Below, piece after piece: positions 1 to 8,089 of a DNA stretch of 64,000 nt. This stretch comes from Ornithinibacillus californiensis. GTDB taxonomy: Bacteria; Bacillota; Bacilli; Bacillales; Amphibacillaceae. The stretch covers positions 1 to 64,000 of the forward strand of contig NZ_LDUE01000015.1 of NCBI RefSeq assembly GCF_001038485.1, read 5' to 3'. The translations under genes and the position numbers were made by a program. Numbering within the stretch: position 1 is the first letter of the stretch; each line of letters starts with the position of its first letter. The notes below the pieces were generated by a model, which worked only from the letters and a program-made list of their open reading frames with translations, was not told the DNA's origin and made no database searches.

Positions 1-4
1 TTCA

Positions 5-121
5 GCTCCGGAAATATACGGAGACTCCTGCGGGAGGATAGGCATAGGTGAGACCCCGCAGCTCGGAACGAGCGAGGAGGCTCACCAGCCGCCCGCGGAA
101 AGCGAAGTATATTTCCGGAGC
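5..121 (+). repeat. Palindromic intergenic repeat, copy 1
   Basis: This is a dispersed imperfect palindrome. Its terminal stem is GCTCCGGAAATATAC on the left and GTATATTTCCGGAGC on the right, a perfect 15-bp inverted repeat. Between them lies the family core, with GAGACTCCTGCGGGAG, GGTGAGACCCCGC, a variable hairpin around positions 60-75, and GAGGAGGCTCACC. The right flank continues to about position 190 with a tail ending in GTCCCAGTCTCA, which resembles the outer arm of copy 2. The left outer arm is cut by the window edge. The right-hand neighbour is the 3' end of the MltG-like gene. Confidence 0.9.
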
Positions 122-200
122 GTGGTATATGCACCCATAAACAGATAGTTCGGTTTTACTTTTTGATAAAATAGTTATGTCCCAGTCTCATAAATATGGT

Positions 201-725
201 TTAATTCGTAATAATGATTGCTATTTCTTGATAACTCATTTGTTCATTTACATCATATGTACCAGTTCGGATGACATGTTGATAACCATTTTGTTCTAAG
301 TATTGATTGAATGCAACCGCATCATCCACAATCCCGTTTGCATAAAGAAGATCCGCAACATCATCAGAATTCATTCCACTTTGGATGACTAACTGATAAT
401 CTTTTACTTGTTCTTCTGTTTGTTCAGTTGTTTCCTCGGTAGCTTGCCCTGTTGTATCCTCAGTTTCCGATTCTGTTTCTACTTCTGTATTATCTTCTTC
501 TACTTCTTCCGTTTGCTCTGATTGTGTTTCTTCTGAGTTATCGGGTGCTGCATCCTTCTTGCTAACTTCATTGTCTTGCTCCTGCAAATAGGAAATCGCT
601 GCTTCAACCGTGTATTCCTTTTCCTTCACAATGACTTCCTGCTCTGGATTCGTGTAATAAACTAATGCTAATAATCCTGTTGCTAATAAAACGCCAATTG
701 CTATTCCTTGTAATAAATTTCTCAT
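201..725 (-). CDS. Membrane-anchored protein with MltG/YceG LysM-like subdomain, no catalytic domain
   Basis: A 174-residue protein. Residues 5-25 form one N-terminal membrane segment. Residues 50-105 are a very acidic, low-complexity Glu/Thr/Ser linker. Residues 110-174 resemble the LysM-like part of endolytic murein transglycosylase MltG: a start like LVIQSGMNSDDVADLL, an F-N-Q-Y-L segment, then GTYDVNEQMSYQEI. The catalytic part of MltG that would follow is missing, so this is a stand-alone accessory relative and probably not an enzyme. Its start overlaps the stop of the upstream small gene (ATGA), so the two are translationally coupled. Function is inferred only as cell-wall associated. 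Confidence 0.7.
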   Translation of the reverse strand: MRNLLQGIAIGVLLATGLLALVYYTNPEQEVIVKEKEYTVEAAISYLQEQDNEVSKKDAAPDNSEETQSEQTEEVEEDNTEVETESETEDTTGQATEETTEQTEEQVKDYQLVIQSGMNSDDVADLLYANGIVDDAVAFNQYLEQNGYQHVIRTGTYDVNEQMSYQEIAIIITN

Positions 726-910
726 TCTTCATACTCCACCATTAATTCTTCTTCTAATACTTTGATTCTCTTATTTAACTTATAAAATTCCACTGTTTGT
801 TTCATGCTTAATTCTTCGTAGTTTGCCTGCGCATCGAATTTTTTTACCCGAAACGAAACTAGGAATACTAATACAGCAAAAACAACTAATAAAACGATTG
901 CTACTAACAT
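722..910 (-). CDS. Small membrane protein with coiled-coil tail
   Basis: A 62-residue protein with one hydrophobic segment (residues 2-20) followed by a short basic stretch and a charged helix (about 28-62) that looks like a coiled coil. A ribosome site in GAGGTGGGG precedes the ATG. Its stop overlaps the start of the MltG-like gene by four bases, so they form a two-gene unit. I do not recognise the family. Size and layout suggest a membrane-tethered partner of the downstream protein. Confidence 0.65.
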   Translation of the reverse strand: MLVAIVLLVVFAVLVFLVSFRVKKFDAQANYEELSMKQTVEFYKLNKRIKVLEEELMVEYEE

Positions 911-1059
911 TTCCCCACCTCAAATTACTCTAAAATAAAAACACTGAATTCGACCTTTTTCGTCTATCCAGTGTCTATAGTATACATCAATAAAGTGTTC
1001 ATTGTCTTAATTTTGTTATGGAATAACAATAGATCTTGGAGAAAGATTGAATCCATATC

Positions 1060-1098
1060 AAAAGGAGATATAAGGTGCCGTTCCCCTCATATCTCCTA
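1060..1098 (-). terminator. Terminator of the siderophore reductase/transport operon
   Basis: The inverted repeat AGGAGATAT / ATATCTCCT (1063-1071 and 1089-1097) overlaps the stop codon of the reductase gene. On the minus strand it is followed by TTTT. It closes the minus-strand uptake operon. Confidence 0.6.
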
Positions 1099-1926
1099 TT
1101 TCACAACATTCATTTGATTGAGTAATTTTCTCTTTGTTGCTCGACAAGCTTCTTGATTAACCTTTGATTTAGGACACGTACTACAAAAATCTCTGTCTTC
1201 ACCGGTTTCATAATAAAAACAACAGGTTCTTCTTATACGAATCGGATCTTCTATCCCCTCAACGTCCCGCTTAACACTATAAAATCTAGTAATAGGGTTA
1301 AACGTTTCTTGATAGGTTTCAGCACTCGCTTCTTGTAAAAGGTAGTTAAAGTCACTGATTGCTTGATTAAACTCACCAGAGCCTATTTCTGCCTTCATTT
1401 TTTCCTCGTATAGCCAATAGATATATATCGCAACGTTTTCCCAAAGAATAGGTTTAGGCACCTTGGCCACATTAGAAATAGCATGGATGAGCGTTTGGAT
1501 CGTGTTGAAAAGATTTTTAACATAAAAATTGCGCTCTTCCTCACGATTTTTGCCGTTCATTTGCATAACTGCTAAATCTTTTATAAACATATTCGGTATC
1601 CATTTTCCATTATTATGCGCTGGTACTAGAAAACAATTTTCTAGCTGAATCGGTAAACATTTATGATAGACCGATAGCGAATATAAAGTGGGAACCGCTA
1701 ATAAAAAACCTAATTTCTTCATTAGTTGAGATCCAGCGGCAAATAAACTATCCGACTTTAATTCCACTTTCAATTGGATCAAGTAAGCTTTTAAAAAATC
1801 CTCATCAAGCAAGCTAGCCATGGACACCATGTTATCCTCAAATTCTTTCTGGTTTACTATCCTAAAGTTGGTTTCTAAATAGTCTTTTTCCTTATCCATT
1901 AACGGTTGCAACATTGTTTCGAACAT
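1096..1926 (-). CDS. FhuF-like [2Fe-2S] ferric-siderophore reductase
   Basis: A 276-residue cytoplasmic protein that should release iron from imported ferric siderophore by reduction. The C-terminus carries the family's cysteine signature: a CC pair in RRTCCFYYE, then CSTC. The gap between pairs is eleven residues here, against ten in the E. coli FhuF signature. The rest is the usual weakly conserved FhuF-like helical region. The gene is last in a minus-strand operon with an ATPase and two permeases, and its start overlaps the 3' end of the ATPase gene by about 35 bases. The location beside a complete ferric-siderophore importer supports the call. Confidence 0.8.
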   Translation of the reverse strand: MFETMLQPLMDKEKDYLETNFRIVNQKEFEDNMVSMASLLDEDFLKAYLIQLKVELKSDSLFAAGSQLMKKLGFLLAVPTLYSLSVYHKCLPIQLENCFLVPAHNNGKWIPNMFIKDLAVMQMNGKNREEERNFYVKNLFNTIQTLIHAISNVAKVPKPILWENVAIYIYWLYEEKMKAEIGSGEFNQAISDFNYLLQEASAETYQETFNPITRFYSVKRDVEGIEDPIRIRRTCCFYYETGEDRDFCSTCPKSKVNQEACRATKRKLLNQMNVVK

Positions 1927-2719
1927 CCTTTAAGTGTCTACCTTTACTAAATGGAATACATAGTGGTGTTCCGCAGATTGGGTCACAGGTTACTTGACAC
2001 TGTAAGCCAAACACTCTGTGCATAAGCTCTGGTGTAATGATTTCATCCGGGTTACCTTGCTTATAAATCTTTTTATCCTGAATGGCTACAATGTGATCGG
2101 CATATCGACATGCTAAATTCAGATCGTGTAGAACCATGACAATCGTGCGCTGTTCGGTCTGGTTTAAATCGTACAATAGGTCTAAAATATCAATCTGATG
2201 CGTCATATCCAAGTAGGTTGTTGGCTCATCCAGTAGGATTGTATCTGTCTCCTGTGCCAAGGTCATTGCAATCCATGCACGCTGCCGTTGACCACCAGAT
2301 AAGGAATCCACTTTGCGATCAGCCAAGTCCGCCATTCCAGTAACATTAAGCGCATTTTTTACCGCCTTTTCATCCTTTTCCGACCACTGTTGCAGCCAGT
2401 TTTGGTATGGATATCTCCCTTGCTTGACTAACTGTAATACAGTGAGTCCCTCAGGAGCAGACGGTGACTGTGGCAGAATAGCTAAGTTTCTCGCAATTTT
2501 TTTCGTTGGTGTATGAGCAATATCATGGCCGTCCAGAACGATGGAGCCACTTTTTGGTTTCAATAACCGCGCAAGAGAACGAAGGAGTGTTGATTTTCCG
2601 CAACCATTACTTCCAATAAAAACGGTAATTTTCCCTTTTGGTATGGCTAAATCTAATTCTTGAATGATATTCTCTTCTCCGTAGCCTAAGGTTAATGAAT
2701 TTGTTGAAATTGCATCCAT
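1892..2719 (-). CDS. Iron-siderophore ABC transporter ATPase (FhuC/FecE/YusV type)
   Basis: A 275-residue ATP-binding subunit that powers ferric-siderophore import. The Walker A motif GSNGCGKST is at about residues 36-44. There is a Q-loop near ILPQSP, the signature LSGGQRQRAWIA, Walker B ILLDEPT and the switch histidine in VLHDLN. I chose the ATG at 2719 because it follows AAAGGGG at good spacing; an in-frame ATG lies six codons upstream. It sits between the two permease genes and the reductase on the minus strand. B. subtilis YusV serves several siderophore importers, and this looks like a dedicated equivalent. Confidence 0.9.
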   Translation of the reverse strand: MDAISTNSLTLGYGEENIIQELDLAIPKGKITVFIGSNGCGKSTLLRSLARLLKPKSGSIVLDGHDIAHTPTKKIARNLAILPQSPSAPEGLTVLQLVKQGRYPYQNWLQQWSEKDEKAVKNALNVTGMADLADRKVDSLSGGQRQRAWIAMTLAQETDTILLDEPTTYLDMTHQIDILDLLYDLNQTEQRTIVMVLHDLNLACRYADHIVAIQDKKIYKQGNPDEIITPELMHRVFGLQCQVTCDPICGTPLCIPFSKGRHLKDVRNNVATVNG

Positions 2720-2761
2720 TCTTAAAACCCCTTTCATTCTTTTGCTTTCCGTTATCGGAAA

Positions 2762-3814
2762 CTAGTTATTTCTACTTTTAAACAATAGATAAATAAAATA
2801 AGGTGCACCGATGGCAGATGTAAACACACCTGCTGGTATTTCTAATGGGGCAAAGGCCGTTCTTGCGATAAGGTCAGCAATCAGAACAATAATTCCACCA
2901 ATTAATGCAGAACAAGGTAAAAGCGCTCCGAAAACAGAACCAACTAAACGTCGTGCAATATGAGGTGCCATTAAACCGACAAACCCGATCCCACCTGCAA
3001 ATGCAACCGCTCCTCCGGCTAATGCCGTACTAAGGAGTATCAACATAAAACGGTCTTTTTGGACAAGGCTACCTGCATTGGTTGCTAATTCTTCCCCTAA
3101 TTCCTGCATATTTAATCTTCTAGCATAAATAAATAGAATAATTAGTAGGAAAAGCATCCATGGAGTCAGTGTTTGAATCTCCGTCCAATTCGTACCGTTC
3201 ACACTTCCTGTAATCCAAATATTTGCCCTTGAAGCTGTATAGATTGGGCCAAGTAACATAATCATCGTCGTTAACGCTTGAACTGCTGCGGATACACCTA
3301 CACCAATCAGCACCAGCCGTATTGGAGCAATCCCACCTTTTTTCCATGCGAGGAAATAAACGAGAAATCCCATTGCAACAGCACCAATGAAAGATGCTAA
3401 TGGTAACCAATGAATACTTACCGTGAGTGAACTACTTCGGTCACTAAAGATAGCTAAAAACGCGACAGTTGACGCTGCAGCACCACCAGTTATTCCAATA
3501 ATATCCGGAGATGCCAATGGATTTCGAATGATCCCTTGTAAAATAGCACCTGACATAGCTAACCCTGCGCCTGCTAATACAGATAATAAAATTCGCGGCA
3601 TGCGAAACGATTGGACAACTAAATTTTCTGCGTCACTACCAGCACCAAAGATTGCTTTGACAACATTCCAAGGCGCAACCTGCATTTGACCAATCCCTAA
3701 ACTAACAATCATAATCACGATAATAAGGATGGTTAACCCTACTATTTTAAATAGACTATTTTTATCCATTAAGAAAGATAGATTTCTAAATCGAAAGGTT
3801 AATTGTTTCTTCAT
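2762..3814 (-). CDS. Iron-siderophore ABC transporter permease, FecCD family (second)
   Basis: A 350-residue integral membrane protein with about nine to ten hydrophobic segments. It contains the FecCD signatures FRMPRILLSVLAGAGLAMSG near residues 70-90 and the coupling-helix region GFVGLMAPHIAR. It pairs with the upstream permease to form the heterodimeric channel. The start overlaps the stop of the upstream permease by four bases, showing translational coupling. It resembles B. subtilis YfhA/FhuG-type subunits used for schizokinen or other citrate-hydroxamate siderophores; substrate is inferred, not shown. Confidence 0.9.
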   Translation of the reverse strand: MKKQLTFRFRNLSFLMDKNSLFKIVGLTILIIVIMIVSLGIGQMQVAPWNVVKAIFGAGSDAENLVVQSFRMPRILLSVLAGAGLAMSGAILQGIIRNPLASPDIIGITGGAAASTVAFLAIFSDRSSSLTVSIHWLPLASFIGAVAMGFLVYFLAWKKGGIAPIRLVLIGVGVSAAVQALTTMIMLLGPIYTASRANIWITGSVNGTNWTEIQTLTPWMLFLLIILFIYARRLNMQELGEELATNAGSLVQKDRFMLILLSTALAGGAVAFAGGIGFVGLMAPHIARRLVGSVFGALLPCSALIGGIIVLIADLIARTAFAPLEIPAGVFTSAIGAPYFIYLLFKSRNN

Positions 3815-4809
3815 TCATTAATTCCCCTCCTTGCAATGTAAATAAAGAAGGGAACACCGATTAATGCCGTCATGACACCAACTGGTACTTCCATCGGCAT
3901 AATGATGTATCGAGCGCCAATATCCGCTAATAATAATAATATAGCTCCAAGTATGCCACTATAAGGGATAACCCAACGATAATCAATACCGACTAACCAT
4001 CTAGCAACATGTGGAATAATGATCCCTAGAAATCCAATAGGACCTGCAACTGCAACAGCTCCACCGGCTAAAAGAACAACAATGAGACCGCCAAAAATTT
4101 TGACTAATATGGTCTTTTGCCCTAAACCTTTGGCCATGTCTTCTCCCATGGATAGGACATTGATTTGACCGCCAATCGTTAAGGCTGCAACCCAGCCAAT
4201 TAATATATATGGTAAAACAGCGATTAAAATTTCTAATTCTCTACCTTGTACAGAGCCAGCTAGCCAAAAAAGCACTTGATCTAATGCTCTCTCATTTAAC
4301 GTTAGCATCCCTTGTGTAAGCGATGAAAATAGTGCTGCAATGGCTGCCCCTGCTAATGTTATCTTTATCGGGGTTAATCCATCCCGCCCCATGGAGCCAA
4401 GTACATAGACAATGACTGTAGATAGAGCAGCTCCTGTAAAGGCAAGCCATGTAAAGGAGGTTAATGAGGTTACCCCTAAAAAGCTAATTCCTAACACGAC
4501 AAAGAAACTTGCTCCCGCATTAACACCAAATAAACTTGGTGAAGCTAGTGGATTGTTTGTTAACCCTTGCATGATTGTACCAGCAATTGCCAGACATGCT
4601 CCCACTGTAGCTGCAATCAATGCTCGAGGTAGTCTTGTGTCTTGTATAATGATATGTTCCTTTGAACCATCAAAATGATAAAAAGAATCAATTACCATTT
4701 GCGGTGTTATTTTTGTCAATCCTAATATGATACTTGCCCAGACGAGACTGATAACAATAAATAAACCAATCACTAATCCAAACAGTTTACTATATTTTCC
4801 ACTGATCAT
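3811..4809 (-). CDS. Iron-siderophore ABC transporter permease, FecCD family (first)
   Basis: A 332-residue integral membrane protein and the first gene of the minus-strand uptake operon. Family signatures include DTRLPRALIAATVGACLAIAG near residues 55-75 and GFLGIIIPHVARWLVG near 265-280. It is a partner of the following FecCD subunit (YfiZ/FhuB-like). It is preceded by a promoter embedded in Fur boxes and is divergent from the substrate-binding lipoprotein gene. It should be expressed under iron limitation. Confidence 0.9.
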   Translation of the reverse strand: MISGKYSKLFGLVIGLFIVISLVWASIILGLTKITPQMVIDSFYHFDGSKEHIIIQDTRLPRALIAATVGACLAIAGTIMQGLTNNPLASPSLFGVNAGASFFVVLGISFLGVTSLTSFTWLAFTGAALSTVIVYVLGSMGRDGLTPIKITLAGAAIAALFSSLTQGMLTLNERALDQVLFWLAGSVQGRELEILIAVLPYILIGWVAALTIGGQINVLSMGEDMAKGLGQKTILVKIFGGLIVVLLAGGAVAVAGPIGFLGIIIPHVARWLVGIDYRWVIPYSGILGAILLLLADIGARYIIMPMEVPVGVMTALIGVPFFIYIARRGINE

Positions 4810-4878
4810 AGTGAGTTACCTTTCTAAGAAAACTGTAACGCAATGCTACTCTTATCTCAAAACTTTTCTTATACCTTT

Positions 4879-4928
4879 AATCTAATGTAATTGAGAATTG
4901 TTGTCAATGACTCTGAGAATCATTTTCA
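4879..4928 (-). promoter_or_regulatory. Fur-controlled promoter for the permease operon
   Basis: Reading the minus strand, TTGACA (4907-4902) and TAGATT (4884-4879) are separated by 17 bases. Two imperfect 7-1-7 Fur sites overlap this promoter: TGAGAATTGTTGTCA at 4892-4906, and TGAGAATCATTTTCA at 4914-4928, which matches TGATAATNATTATCA at all but two positions. Binding of Fe-Fur would block the polymerase site. Confidence 0.75.
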
Positions 4929-4945
4929 ATTAATTAAAAAATTCA

Positions 4946-5000
4946 TTGACACTATTAATGAAAGCGATTATTATAAAAATGCGAATGATAATCATTATCA
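4946..5000 (+). promoter_or_regulatory. Fur-controlled promoter for the substrate-binding protein
   Basis: TTGACA (4946-4951) and TATTAT (4969-4974) are spaced by 17 bases. A perfect 15-bp Fur box TGATAATCATTATCA lies at 4986-5000, just downstream of the expected transcription start. With the two minus-strand sites this makes three Fur boxes in about 110 bp between divergent genes. Confidence 0.85.
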
Positions 5001-5026
5001 CTAATTTACATAGGAGGATATTCAAT

Positions 5027-5971
5027 ATGTTAAAAAAATCTATACTATTGATGATATCTTTAATCATACTTATTGTAATCTCCGCTTGTGGTTCTTCTGA
5101 AGAAAACACGACAGAACCACAGAGTGAAGACAGTTATACTGTTGAACATGCGATGGGGAGTACAACGATAGAGGGCACCCCAGAACGAATTGTCATCTTA
5201 ACGAATCATGGAACAGAGGCATTATTATCTATGGGAGTTAAACCGGTTGGAGCTGTTCAATCCTGGGATGGAGATCCTTGGTACGACCATATTACCGATC
5301 AAATGGATGGCGTAGAAGTAGTCGGAACAGAGAGTGACATTAATTTAGAGGCTATTCTAGCATTAGAACCCGATTTAATTATTGGAAATAAAATGAGACA
5401 AGAAGAACATTACGAAGCTTTAAGTGCGATTGCACCAACCGTCTTTGAGGAAACGCTTCGTGGCGATTGGAAAGTTAACTTTAAACTAATTGCTGAAGCT
5501 ATCGGTCAAGAAGAAAAAGGCCAAGAAGTACTAGATCAATACAATGAACGAGTTGCGAACCTATCCGAAGAGTTAGGCGATAAACTGAATACTGAAGTAT
5601 CAATGGTTCGTTTCATGCCAGAAGATGTTCGTGTCTATCATAAAGATTCCTTTTCTGGGATTATCTTGGAAGAAGTTGGCTTAGCTCGACCAGAGTCACA
5701 AGATGTTGATGACTTTGCAGCTAAAGGCGTAACGAAAGAAAGAATTGATGAAATGGATGGCGACGTTATTTTCTATTTCACTTATCTAAAAGCAAAAGAT
5801 GGTCAAGAAATAGCAGATGAGTGGATCAATGATCCATTATGGCAAAGTTTATCAGCTGTTCAAGCTGGTAAAGTCTACGAAGTAAGTGATACCATTTGGA
5901 ATACAGCAGGTGGGGTTATTGCTGCAAACCTTATGTTAGATGATTTGAAAGATAAATTACTAACAGAGTAA
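5027..5971 (+). CDS. Iron-siderophore ABC transporter substrate-binding lipoprotein (YfiY/FecB type)
   Basis: A 314-residue exported lipoprotein. The hydrophobic signal ends in the lipobox VISACGSS, giving a lipid-modified Cys near residue 21. The mature part is a periplasmic-binding-protein type III fold: PERIVILTNHGTEALLSMGVKPVG, then LEPDLIIGNK, and the C-terminal lobe IWNTAGGVIAANLMLDDL. The ATG at 5027 is chosen because it follows TAGGAGG and gives a normal signal peptide; upstream in-frame starts would place the promoter inside the gene. It captures ferric siderophore for the divergently encoded permeases. Confidence 0.9.
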   Translation: MLKKSILLMISLIILIVISACGSSEENTTEPQSEDSYTVEHAMGSTTIEGTPERIVILTNHGTEALLSMGVKPVGAVQSWDGDPWYDHITDQMDGVEVVGTESDINLEAILALEPDLIIGNKMRQEEHYEALSAIAPTVFEETLRGDWKVNFKLIAEAIGQEEKGQEVLDQYNERVANLSEELGDKLNTEVSMVRFMPEDVRVYHKDSFSGIILEEVGLARPESQDVDDFAAKGVTKERIDEMDGDVIFYFTYLKAKDGQEIADEWINDPLWQSLSAVQAGKVYEVSDTIWNTAGGVIAANLMLDDLKDKLLTE

Positions 5972-6035
5972 TGTATACAGGGGAGGGGGCTATGAGCTCT
6001 CTCTTTTTTTGTGATTTTAAAAACAAAGCAAAAAG

Positions 6036-6076
6036 AAAATCTACTAAGGCGTATTCCGTAACCTTAGTAGATTTTT
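6036..6076. terminator. Bidirectional terminator
   Basis: The stem AAAATCTACTAAGG (6036-6049) pairs with CCTTAGTAGATTTTT (6062-6076), with T-runs on both strands. It separates the binding-protein gene (plus) from the dioxygenase pair (minus). Confidence 0.85.
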
Positions 6077-6098
6077 AATGTTTGTTAGTTGAATCCTT

Positions 6099-7076
6099 TT
6101 ATTCTTTTACGAATTCCTTCGTGCTTCTTACGGTATCTATTGGACGGACCAATTTTTCGATTTGTTCACGTTTAGGCTCTAGGAATGGAGGTAGAGATAA
6201 TTTCTCCCCAAGCGTTTCATATGGCTCATCTCCCATAAAGCCAGGACCATCTGTAGCAAACTCAAATAAAATGTGAGGTGTGACTCTCGTATATAACGAC
6301 TCAAAGAAGTGACGATTGACATAACCGGATGAATGGAAACCAAAACTATTCATTCGATCGATCCACTCTTCTAAAGCAGCACGATCCTCTACACGGAAGG
6401 CTGCATGATGCACAGTTCCAAATCCTTGTCGCCCAGTTGGTAAAACGACATTCTTTTCTACATAGACTTGTGCACCATTGCCACCTTCACCTACTTCAAA
6501 TAAGTGCAATGATCCTTCTTGTGCAATCTCCTTAAACAATAATACCTTTTCTAATACTTCTTTCAAGTGATCAAACTGGTCAACACGGATATGAATAGGT
6601 CCTAAGCCAGTAATCGCATATTCTAATGGGATTGGCCCTTTTTGCCACGGCGTGCCTGAGGCAACCCCTTTATCATTTTCATCCGATATCAATTGATAAT
6701 GCTGATCATCAAAATCAACAAACGATACTGTCTTCACATCGAATGTTTCTTTAATGCCTGTATGTTTCACTTCTAGACGGTCGAATCGTTTTACCCAGTA
6801 GTCTAATGCTGCATCGGTTGGCACACGGAAAGATGTTTTGTATATTTCATTTGTTCCATGCTCTCCCTTTGGAATACCTGGGAAATCAAAGAATGTCATA
6901 TCCGTTCCTGCTCTACCTTTATCATCTGCAAAAAACAGGTGATAGGTTTGAATATCATCTTGGTTTACTGTCTTCTTCACTAAACGCATTCCTAACACAT
7001 ACGTGAAAAATTCATAGTTCTTTTCTGCACTACTTGTAATTGCTGTTACATGGTGTATGCCTTTTAGTTGGTTCAT
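6099..7076 (-). CDS. VOC-family ring-cleaving dioxygenase (MhqA/MhqO-like)
   Basis: A 325-residue two-domain vicinal-oxygen-chelate enzyme. Metal-ligand regions are visible as GIHHVTAI at the start, HHAAFRVED in the second half and LFEFATDGPGF near the C-terminus. The length and the TVNQDD and GRAGTDMTFFDFPG segments match the B. subtilis hydroquinone/catechol dioxygenases MhqA, MhqE and MhqO. These are cytoplasmic non-haem iron enzymes that open quinone-derived aromatic rings during detoxification. AGGAGG precedes the ATG. It lies 31 bp downstream of a paralogue in the same direction. Confidence 0.85.
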   Translation of the reverse strand: MNQLKGIHHVTAITSSAEKNYEFFTYVLGMRLVKKTVNQDDIQTYHLFFADDKGRAGTDMTFFDFPGIPKGEHGTNEIYKTSFRVPTDAALDYWVKRFDRLEVKHTGIKETFDVKTVSFVDFDDQHYQLISDENDKGVASGTPWQKGPIPLEYAITGLGPIHIRVDQFDHLKEVLEKVLLFKEIAQEGSLHLFEVGEGGNGAQVYVEKNVVLPTGRQGFGTVHHAAFRVEDRAALEEWIDRMNSFGFHSSGYVNRHFFESLYTRVTPHILFEFATDGPGFMGDEPYETLGEKLSLPPFLEPKREQIEKLVRPIDTVRSTKEFVKE

Positions 7077-7107
7077 TTTATTTTCCTCCTAAATGTTTGT
7101 AAATGAA

Positions 7108-8055
7108 TTAATACTCCTCAATTGGCCTTAGATTCTGTTCAATTTCATCTCTACGGTCTTCTAAAAATGGTGGTAACACTAATTTTTCACCGAGGGTTTC
7201 GATATTATCTCCATCAGCAGTGAATCCTGGCCCATCTGTCGCAATTTCAAATAGAATTCCATTTGATTCACGGAAATATAAGCTCTTAAAGTAAAAACGA
7301 TCAACAATCCCAGAAGAATGGAAGCCTCGTTGTTTCACTTGTTCATCCCAAAACTGAAGCTCTTCATCGTTTTTAACGCGTATCGCTAAATGGTGAACAC
7401 TACCACGACCTGGTTTTTCCGAAGGACCGTCCATATATTTCACAACAATTTCTCCAAAGACTTCTCCTTGAACAGACTGGAAAATTGCTTCTCTTTCACT
7501 TCGACTTACTTCTTTATACCCGAACATGTCTGTTAGGGTGTTTGCGAGCTTTTCCAGCCTTTTTACCGTTATTTCAACTGGACCCATGCCTTGAATTTGA
7601 TGCTCAGCAGGAACCTCAGACTTTTCCCATGTTTCCCAGTGCGCCACTTTCTCACCGTTAGCAACAACCAGTACTAAACGAAGTCCTTCTTCATCCTCAA
7701 ATTTTAATGCAGGGCGGTTCGCGTACGTTGTGATGGCACTATGAGCGACATCGTATTCGTCCAATCTCTTTTCCCAATAGTGTAGACTTTCTTCTGAAGG
7801 AACGAGTAAGCCTATTCTAGTAATTGCATTTGTACCGTGATAGGTGTTTCCTACCATCGGGATTTCAAAAAATGACAGCTCTGTACCAGGAGAACCTGTT
7901 CTATCACCATAAAATAAGTGGTACATCGACGGATCATCCTGATTTACGGTCACTTTCGCACGGCGCAAACCGAGTATGCGTTTATAAAAATGGTTATTCT
8001 CACTAGCATTTTTCGTAATCATGGATATGTGGTGATGCCCTGGAATTTGATACAT
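7108..8055 (-). CDS. VOC-family ring-cleaving dioxygenase (MhqA/MhqO-like), paralogue
   Basis: A 315-residue relative of the following gene. It shares GHHHISMITK at the N-terminus, VNQDDPSMYHLFYGD, VHHLAIRVKND and LFEIATDGPGF. I placed the start at the ATG at 8055, which follows GGAGGGGTAATA; an upstream extension has no ribosome site. The two genes probably form one operon acting on quinone-like electrophiles. No MhqR/DUF24-type regulator is visible nearby. Confidence 0.85.
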   Translation of the reverse strand: MYQIPGHHHISMITKNASENNHFYKRILGLRRAKVTVNQDDPSMYHLFYGDRTGSPGTELSFFEIPMVGNTYHGTNAITRIGLLVPSEESLHYWEKRLDEYDVAHSAITTYANRPALKFEDEEGLRLVLVVANGEKVAHWETWEKSEVPAEHQIQGMGPVEITVKRLEKLANTLTDMFGYKEVSRSEREAIFQSVQGEVFGEIVVKYMDGPSEKPGRGSVHHLAIRVKNDEELQFWDEQVKQRGFHSSGIVDRFYFKSLYFRESNGILFEIATDGPGFTADGDNIETLGEKLVLPPFLEDRRDEIEQNLRPIEEY

Positions 8056-8089
8056 TATTACCCCTCCGTATTCACATGGAAATACTTGT

